Below, in pieces: positions 58,233-64,000 of a DNA stretch of 64,000 bases. The stretch is taken from assembly GCA_002007465.1 (NCBI GenBank), contig LNAC01000743.1:576620-640619 (forward strand). The letters run 5' to 3'. The DNA is from Ailurus styani. Lineage: Eukaryota > Chordata > Mammalia > Carnivora > Ailuridae. The position numbers were made by a program, and so were the translations under genes. The first letter of the stretch is position 1; each line of letters opens with the position of its first letter. The notes beneath the pieces were generated by a model that worked only from the letters and a program-made list of their open reading frames with translations, was not told where the DNA came from and did not search any database.

Positions 58233-58769
58233 TAGACTGCAAACTGTTTCTGGGAAGTAATTCATGTTTTCTACTTCTTATGTATTATATACTATGCTAG
58301 GCACTGGGAAAGCTAAGAGGAAAAAAAAATCCATGGACATGGAGGAAGACACAAAATGTATGGCAAGTAAATGTGTGTGTCTAGACAAGTTTTTGTACCA
58401 CACATAATGCACATAACATATTTCTTGAAAGCTCCAGGGAGATGTGTAGGAATGACTGAATATGTCCTCTCCCATCACACTCCTACTTCCTAAATAAGTT
58501 CTTTCATCAGCTATGAAAATCAAAGGAAAAGCACCCTTCTCTCCTCTCGCTGTTCTGGAGTAATTGGGACTGGCACTTTAATGCATTCTTTTGCAAATTA
58601 TTACTTTGCCTCAGGAGAGAGATTAATTGGTTTTCATAGTCCCCTACCTTCTTAGAGAAAAATCTGTCAAAAGAGTAGCATAGGGAAAGCAAAAACAACA
58701 GTATGTGTTTTGTTTTGTTTTGTTTTTGTTTTTTTTGTTTTTTTGAGCATTATTGAGTGATGGAGGAAA
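58233..58769. other. Unassigned DNA ending in a T/G-rich tract
   Basis: No gene is evident. 58708-58745 is a (TTTTG)n-like tract next to the LTR. Confidence 0.5.
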
Positions 58770-58834
58770 TGCTGGTGTTCAGAGCCAATGGCCAAGAAAG
58801 AATTCTTGAGACATCTTCGGTGCAAAAAGGTGGT

Positions 58835-58840
58835 TTTATT
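58835..58840 (-). promoter_or_regulatory. Poly(A) signal of the old LTR
   Basis: AATAAA on the minus strand near the LTR 3' end, consistent with the inferred orientation. Confidence 0.55.
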
Positions 58841-59223
58841 AAAGCACAGGGAAAGGACCTGTGTCGGCAGAAAGAGCTGCACTGGGGTTGTGACTGATGA
58901 CTGATTGTATACTTTCAGGTTGGGAAGGGGTTAAGGATAGCATAAGTCTCCAAAGAATTTTGAAACAAGGTTTCCAAGGCCGTGAGGCAGCTAGATATTT
59001 TTAGGAAAAGGCCATTTATTACTGTTTAGTAAACCCTCAGTCTTTAGACCTTTCAGATATATGTCAGTGTGCCATATACTTGGAGGATGATTGCTAACAT
59101 ATATCTTGGGGAATAGAGATAAAGGAGGATTCCAAAGGAATTTTTATACATTAAAGTAGATTCACAGGATCCTGGAGGTTACGCTAAGATTGCTTTTGTC
59201 CTTAGCAAAGTGTCAACGTCGAG

Positions 59224-60391
59224 TGCCGGAGTCCAGCTCCAGCAGGTCCAGGGGTCCCCGAAGGATGGACGGTGTCGGCGAAAGGAATGAGAGAGCCAAG
59301 CAGTTCTTTCTGATCATCAATCAGGCATCTCTAACTCTGCTGGTCTCAGTAGCTTTATTTATAGACAGTAAGATGAACAATACGTGAACAGAACATGATT
59401 TTTTGAAGTTAATTGATTCCCGTGATATGGTACTTTGATCAATGAAAACATTCTTTACATGTTCTCCTCAGCTTGATCTTTACATTTTATGTTTTCCCTC
59501 TATAGATTGGGGCAGAGACAGACCATCTGTCTCTGACAATCTGTCAAATGTCCTGTTTGGGGACAGATGGGTCTCAAACAGAGCAAGTGAGTCACGCTTT
59601 TGTTCTTAAAAATGAATTAAATGGAAATTCCATAGTAACAGAGTTACAAGTTAAAGACAGTAACCATTATTATGCATTAGAATCATCTAGGTTATATGAA
59701 TAAGACACTAGTTATATAGTTCAAGCATAAACAAACATAAATGAATTACACATTATTATCTAGTACATTAGTCACAGAAGCGAGGAATACAGAAGTGAAG
59801 AAAATAGTGATAATTATGGAAGTAGGGCTTAAGTTGTTCACATGAGCTACTTCTTTGTAACTAAGTGCGCAAGAACCATAGGGGTCGTGTTCTGGCTATT
59901 CTTTGAATAAAGGGCAATATTCATGGAAAGCAGACCTTATGGAGGGTACCATGCCCTCTCATTAATCAGTAAGGGAACATGTAGCAATTTATGTCCTGCT
60001 CTGACTCATATATCATCTTTAGATAAGGCTCCTTTTCTTTAGACTGAATTAATGCTTAGCTCCCGGGCCTGGCTTTGTCTTAAAGTCCTTCTGTCTGAAC
60101 TAAAAAAGCTCTATGAGAAAACACTGGGAGAGAGGGTCACAGAGGTAGAATCTAGGGTCCTTGCTGTGGGGCTAAGGGTCTGATTCTCCTCATATACTGT
60201 CATACGAGTAATCTTGGTCTGGTGTGGAGTGCCCTAGAGCCTAATCATAAGCAACAGGTTTATTCCTGGGAGAGAAATCAAAAGTGGTGAGAGGAAATAC
60301 CAGGTTCACTCTGTATGGCAGGAGCTGTGCAAATGCTGCCATTTCCATGCTGTGACTGTGTCAGCCAGCGAGGCCCAGGCAGCTCCTGGCA
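59224..60391 (-). mobile_element. Second solo LTR of the same ERV family
   Basis: This is 1168 bp, starting TGCCGGAGTCCAGCTCC and ending GCAGCTCCTGGCA in plus-strand reading. It is collinear with 7139-8327 and in the same orientation, differing by scattered substitutions and small indels. TCTGAG (60392-60397) on the right and TC-GAG (59219-59223) on the left look like a 6-bp TSD with one base lost. It interrupts an older LTR, and no internal retroviral genes are present. Confidence 0.9.
59354..59363 (-). promoter_or_regulatory. Candidate TATA / poly(A) signal of the second LTR
   Basis: TATAAATAAA on the minus strand, at the same place as in the first copy, so it is conserved between the two LTRs. 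Confidence 0.45.
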
Positions 60392-60659
60392 TCTGAGGCA
60401 GCTGAGCTTCCACAGAAAGGTCACTGCCTGTTGCAAGCATTTGTCAGTGAGCTGTAAGTAGTAGGGAAATTTAATTTTATCTTTTGCCTTTGTTTCCCAC
60501 ATCTTTGAGTATTTTGAATAAAATTTTCTGTGTGCATATATTACAAATTTTATTTTTTTAGTTTATCCTTCACAAAAACAAATTTCAAGATTGGAATCTG
60601 GGCTGGTACCTTTTGGTGTATCTAATTGAATAGTTGCCCCTAATTATAATAAGTTAAAA

Positions 60660-61045
60660 TAGCCAGGATTTATTGATCATTTACTATAGGCCAGGCCCTA
60701 AACTACAGGTTTTACATGATTTATCAATGCAACTGTCACAACAATCTTATGAGGAAGACACTAGTTATTATTTTTTTAATATTTTATTTATTTATTTGAC
60801 AGAGAGAGAGACATCACAAATAGTCAGAGAGAATAGGGAGAGGCAGACTCCCTGGTGAGCAGAGAGCCCGATGCGGGACTCAATCCCAGGACCCTGAGAT
60901 CATGACCTGAACCAAAGGCAGAGGCTTAACCCACTGAGCCACCCAGATGCCCAACACTAGTATTAGCAATGCCACTTTACAAATGAGGATCTGTGGTGTC
61001 AGAAAGTTTAATGGATTTGCCCAATCTTACAGGGGAAGGAGGCAG
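60660..61045 (+). mobile_element. MIR element split by a SINE
   Basis: 60660-60770 ('tgatcatttactataggcca', 'tcacaacaatcttatgagga') and 60954-61045 ('ccactttacaaatgaggatc') are the two halves of one MIR. Confidence 0.8.
60758..60965 (-). mobile_element. Can-SINE, minus strand, inside MIR
   Basis: The SINE fills 60771-60953 and ends GAGCCACCCAGATGCCC. ACACTAGTTATTA and ACACTAGTATTA flank it, differing by one inserted base. Confidence 0.94.
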
Positions 61046-61299
61046 ATCCTGTGCTCCACCCAGTATTCTCTGATTTCAGAGTTCATGAAATCTAATGTGA
61101 TTTACTCTCAGTCTATGGGAGGAAAGAAAGCAGTCATCCTAACAGAACATTCAGCAATAGCAAACAAACTTCAAGCAAACTTCAGCCAGGAGAAACATCT
61201 TAGATTCTCCCAAGCTCTCCCCAACATCCTCCCTAAACACTCTACTACACCTCCCACCCTGCCATGTGAAGGAGGCAGCAAGAAGACTGCCTGATGTCT
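61046..61299. other. Unassigned DNA before an ancient repeat end
   Basis: The frame 60947-61294 (115 codons) starts in a SINE duplication and crosses MIR sequence, so it is not a gene. The later part may belong to the ancient repeat that ends at 61640. Confidence 0.5.
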
Positions 61300-61513
61300 A
61301 AAAGCTAGGAAGAGGGGTGCCTGGAGGGCTCAGTCAGTTAAGCGGCTGCATTCCATCTCAGGTCATGATCCCAGGGTCCTGGAATGGAGTCCCTCATCAC
61401 ATCAGGCTCCTTGCTCAACTAGAAGTCTGCTTCTCCCTCTGCCTGCTGCTCCTCCTGCTTGTTCTTTCTCTGTCAAATAAATAAAATCTTAAAAAAAAAT
61501 AAAAGCTAAGATA
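61300..61513 (+). mobile_element. Can-SINE, plus strand, with TSD
   Basis: AAAAGCTAGGAAG and AAAAGCTAAGATA flank the SINE (61313-61500), which starts AGGGGTGCCTGGAGGGCTCA. Confidence 0.93.
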
Positions 61514-61640
61514 GAGTTCTAACAAGAACCCTGGTCTCAGACTTCCCAGCCTCCAGAATTATGTAAAATAAATACCTGTTGTTTAAGCCAACCATTGTGT
61601 GGTATTTTGTTATAGCAGTTCAACCTGATTAAGACAATTG
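61514..61640 (+). mobile_element. 3' end of an ancient mammalian repeat
   Basis: 'ccagcctccagaattatgta', 'tgttgtttaagccaaccatt' and 'gtattttgttatagcagttc' match the 3' end of the repeat seen at 14944-15290. Confidence 0.6.
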
Positions 61641-62060
61641 TATTCTATTAAAATGTATTCATTCAAATATTCTCTACCACAGGAGTTTAGTCCAAATGAA
61701 AATTATTTTACTAACCAATGGTATTCACTAAAAAATCTGGAAAGGTTAAAAGATACAGCTTCCAGTTATAAGATAAATAAGTATGAAAGATGTAATGTAC
61801 AGCATGACGACTATAGCTAACACTGTTGTATGCTATACAGGAAAGTTGCTGAGAGTATAAATCTTATACGTTTTTATCACAAGGAATTTTTATTTTTTTT
61901 TCCTTTTTTTATTTTATTATCTCTGTATGAGAAGATGGGTGTTATTTGAAACTATTGTGGTAATAATTTCACAGTATATGTTATGAAACCATCATGCTGT
62001 ACACCTTAAACTTATAGAGTATGTCAATTATTTCTCAATAAAACTGAAAAAAAGACACCT
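61641..62060 (+). mobile_element. Old L1 3' end
   Basis: 'gtacagcatgacgactatag', 'gtgttatttgaaactattgt' and 'tgtcaattatttctcaataa' match the 3' UTR of old L1 families. Confidence 0.72.
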
Positions 62061-62637
62061 TATTATGTTGTTCTTCAACAAGAAAAAAAAAAGCCTGTAA
62101 AACCAGAAACAGTGCACAATACCTATAGTATCTTTGTATTTATTTACAAATGTATAAGTCTCTTATGCCTAGTGTTTGTTTTAAGTTTAAAAATAAATGT
62201 ACCTATAACTGAAACAATCTTGAAAAACAAACTAGAGGACACATACTTTATAATTTCAAAACCTACTACAAAGCTAGAGTAACCAAGAGATTGTGGTGCT
62301 GACATAGCACAGATATATATATGTATGCAATAGAAATGAGTCTAGAAATAAACCTATACATCTATGATCAACTGAATTTCAATGCCAAGGCAATTCAATG
62401 GGGGAAAGAATAGTATTTTTCATTAATGTGTGCTTGAACAACTGAATATCTCATGCAAAAGAATAACATTGACCGCTGTCTCATACCATACACAAAAATT
62501 AACTCAAAATGGATCATAAAGCTACATGTATAAGGTAAAACTATAAAATTCCTAGAAGAAAACAAAGGAGTAAATCTTCATGCCCTTGGGTTATGCAATA
62601 GTTTTGTTATGGAATACTACAAAGTTTAAGTGACAAC

Positions 62638-62788
62638 AGAAAAATTAGAGGGGAGCTTAGGTGGCTCAGTCAGTTAAGCATCTGCTTTCAGCTCAGGTCA
62701 TGATGCCGGGGTCCTGGGATAGAGCCCCAGGTTGGGCTCTATGCTCAGTGGGAAACTGTTTCTCCCTCTCCCTGCTGCTCCCCAGCTT

Positions 62789-62830
<42 letters not shown>

Positions 62831-62875
62831 AAGTAAAATCTTAAAAAATAAAACTCTAAAAAAAGAAAAATTAGA
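62638..62875 (+). mobile_element. Can-SINE, plus strand, with perfect TSD, inside old L1
   Basis: AGAAAAATTAGA at 62638-62649 is repeated at 62864-62875. The SINE (62650-62863) has an expanded (CT)n tract at 62794-62826. Confidence 0.95.
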
Positions 62876-63237
62876 TAAATTGGAATTCACCAAAACTAAA
62901 ACCTTTTGTGTTTTAAAAGACATCTTCAAGAATATGAAAATAGAACCAACAAAATGGGAGATAATATTTGCAAATCATATTTCTAATGAGGGACTTTTAT
63001 TCAGAATATATATAGAATTCTTACTACTCAACAATTAAAAGACAAATAAGCCAAATAAAAAAATTATCAAGGTATCTGAGTAGGCATGTCTCCAAAAAGA
63101 CATAAAAATAGCCAATGAAAATGTGAAAAGATGCTCAACATCCTTAGTCATCAGGAAATTTCAAATCAAAACCATACTGAGATACAACATCATACCCTCT
63201 AGAATGGCTGAAATCAAGAATATTGGCAAAGATATGA

Positions 63238-63308
63238 AGATATATATATATATTTATATATAAATATATATACTTATATATAAATATATAAAAATATATA
63301 AATATATA
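63238..63308. repeat. (TATA)-rich microsatellite
   Basis: TATATA and TATAAATA units run over about 70 bp inside the L1 and give rise to Y/I-rich spurious frames. Confidence 0.88.
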
Positions 63309-64000
63309 TTGCTGGTGGGAATGTAAAACAGTACATTCATTTTGGAAAAATGTTTGATACTTTCTCAAAATAACAAAGATAGACTTACCATATGACCCAG
63401 GAATCTGTCTCCTAGTTATATACCCAAGAGAAGTGAAAACATATATAAACTCAAAAACTTGTACAAAAATGTTCATAGCAGCATTAATAATGGTCAAAAT
63501 GTGGAAATAATACAAATGTCCATCAATTGATGAATGACTATATAAAAGGTGGTATATCCATACAGAGGACTATTATTCATCAGTAAGGAGAAATGAAGTA
63601 CTGATACAAGCTACAACATGAATTAACTTTGAAAAGATGCAAACTGGAAGAAGCTGGTGACAAAGGATAGAAAAATTGAACTTCTTCATCTGAATGGTGG
63701 TTGTCTTATGATTATTTGTGCAGTTTTATATACATGCTGTGTGTACTTCTTCATACATATTTTATATTGCACAGTAAAAGGAGAAAAATTTTTTAAAAAG
63801 ATGGCATATGATAGCATTTATATAAAATGTCCAGAGTAGGTAAATTCACAGAGGATGGGAGTTGGTGGGTGATGGCTAAGTAGTATAAAAATGTTCTAAG
63901 ATTAAATTGTGGTGATGGTTGCAGTTCTGTGAATATACTAAAAGCCACTGAAATGCTCACTGTAGATGGGTGAATTTTATGGTATGTTAACTACATCTCA

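Larger units (their letters stand above)
58770..60501 (-). mobile_element. Probable old class I (gammaretrovirus-like) LTR, split by a second solo LTR
   Basis: Removing the nested LTR (59224-60391) leaves about 0.56 kb. On the minus strand it starts TGTGGGAAACAAAGGC at 60501 and ends CTGAACACCAGCA at 58770, with TG...CA termini. A reversed AATAAA at 58835-58840 lies about 65 bp from the end, the usual R-U5 layout. I recognise the wording ('ccaatggccaagaaagaatt') as a carnivore LTR-type repeat but cannot name it. No flanking duplication was found. Confidence 0.68.
62190..64000 (+). mobile_element. Old L1 ORF2 C-terminal part and 3' UTR, plus strand, running off the window
   Basis: ORF2 remnants include 'ctacaaagctagagtaacca', then frame 62661-63038, whose second half (LEFTKTKTFCVLKDIFKNMK) is ORF2. 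Past a TATA tract the 3' part continues to the last base. The gap 62061-62189 is unassigned. Confidence 0.83.

Noticed and set aside
60947..61294. 115-codon plus-strand frame
   Set aside because: It starts in a SINE target duplication and continues through MIR sequence.
62661..63038. 125-codon plus-strand frame
   Set aside because: It is a fusion of a SINE head and CT tract with an L1 ORF2 remnant, a reading accident across a nested insertion.

Overview
This window reads as nuclear, intergenic DNA of a mammal of the order Carnivora. The main evidence is 18 copies of a tRNA-derived carnivore SINE (Can-SINE). Its head has Pol III A- and B-box-like sequence, followed by a CT-rich stretch, an AATAAA-containing tail and oligo(A). 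The frequent subtype with a 'ctctctgcctgcctctctgcctacttgtgatctc'-like body (described here only as alternating CTCTCTGCCTGC and GCCTACTTGTG blocks) points to a caniform, most likely a mustelid or close relative. That placement is an inference. I see no host protein-coding gene, rRNA gene, functional tRNA gene or CRISPR array. The longer open frames are fragments of LINE-1 (L1) ORF1 and ORF2, and the rest look like chance frames in AT-rich DNA. Layout: 1-440 is an L1 3' end, and 441-2678 is unassigned. 2695-10919 is an essentially full-length L1 on the minus strand with matching target-site duplications (TSDs). It is itself interrupted by a SINE, a short rearranged young L1 end and a solo LTR with a perfect 6-bp TSD. 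11076-24424 holds SINEs, old and young L1 pieces, a twin-primed L1 inserted in an ancient repeat, and unassigned AT-rich DNA. 24430-30890 is a mosaic of old L1 pieces in both orientations. It contains a 201-bp inverted copy of L1 sequence lying 871 bp from its source and flanked by a 13-bp duplication. 30895-33195 is unassigned DNA with a MIR and an L2-like piece. 33196-37725 is an internally deleted minus-strand L1. 39650-51575 is an old plus-strand L1 into which a short young L1 end and a second full-length L1 (44099-51206) have inserted. 51576-58700 has further L1 ends, SINEs and a MIR. 58770-60501 is a probable old class I LTR, split by a second solo LTR of the same family as the one at 7139-8327. 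60660-64000 has a MIR split by a SINE, an ancient repeat end and old L1 sequence running off the window. There is no operon or pathway here. The record is one of repeated retrotransposon nesting, and nearly every insertion can be ordered in time by which element interrupts which. The points most worth a second look are the TSD-flanked inverted copy at 25888-26118, the pair of related solo LTRs about 52 kb apart, the L1 end with a duplicated 31-bp 3' segment at 6767-6958, and the twin-primed L1 at 14211-14943. All family and age statements come from reading by eye. No database search was possible.
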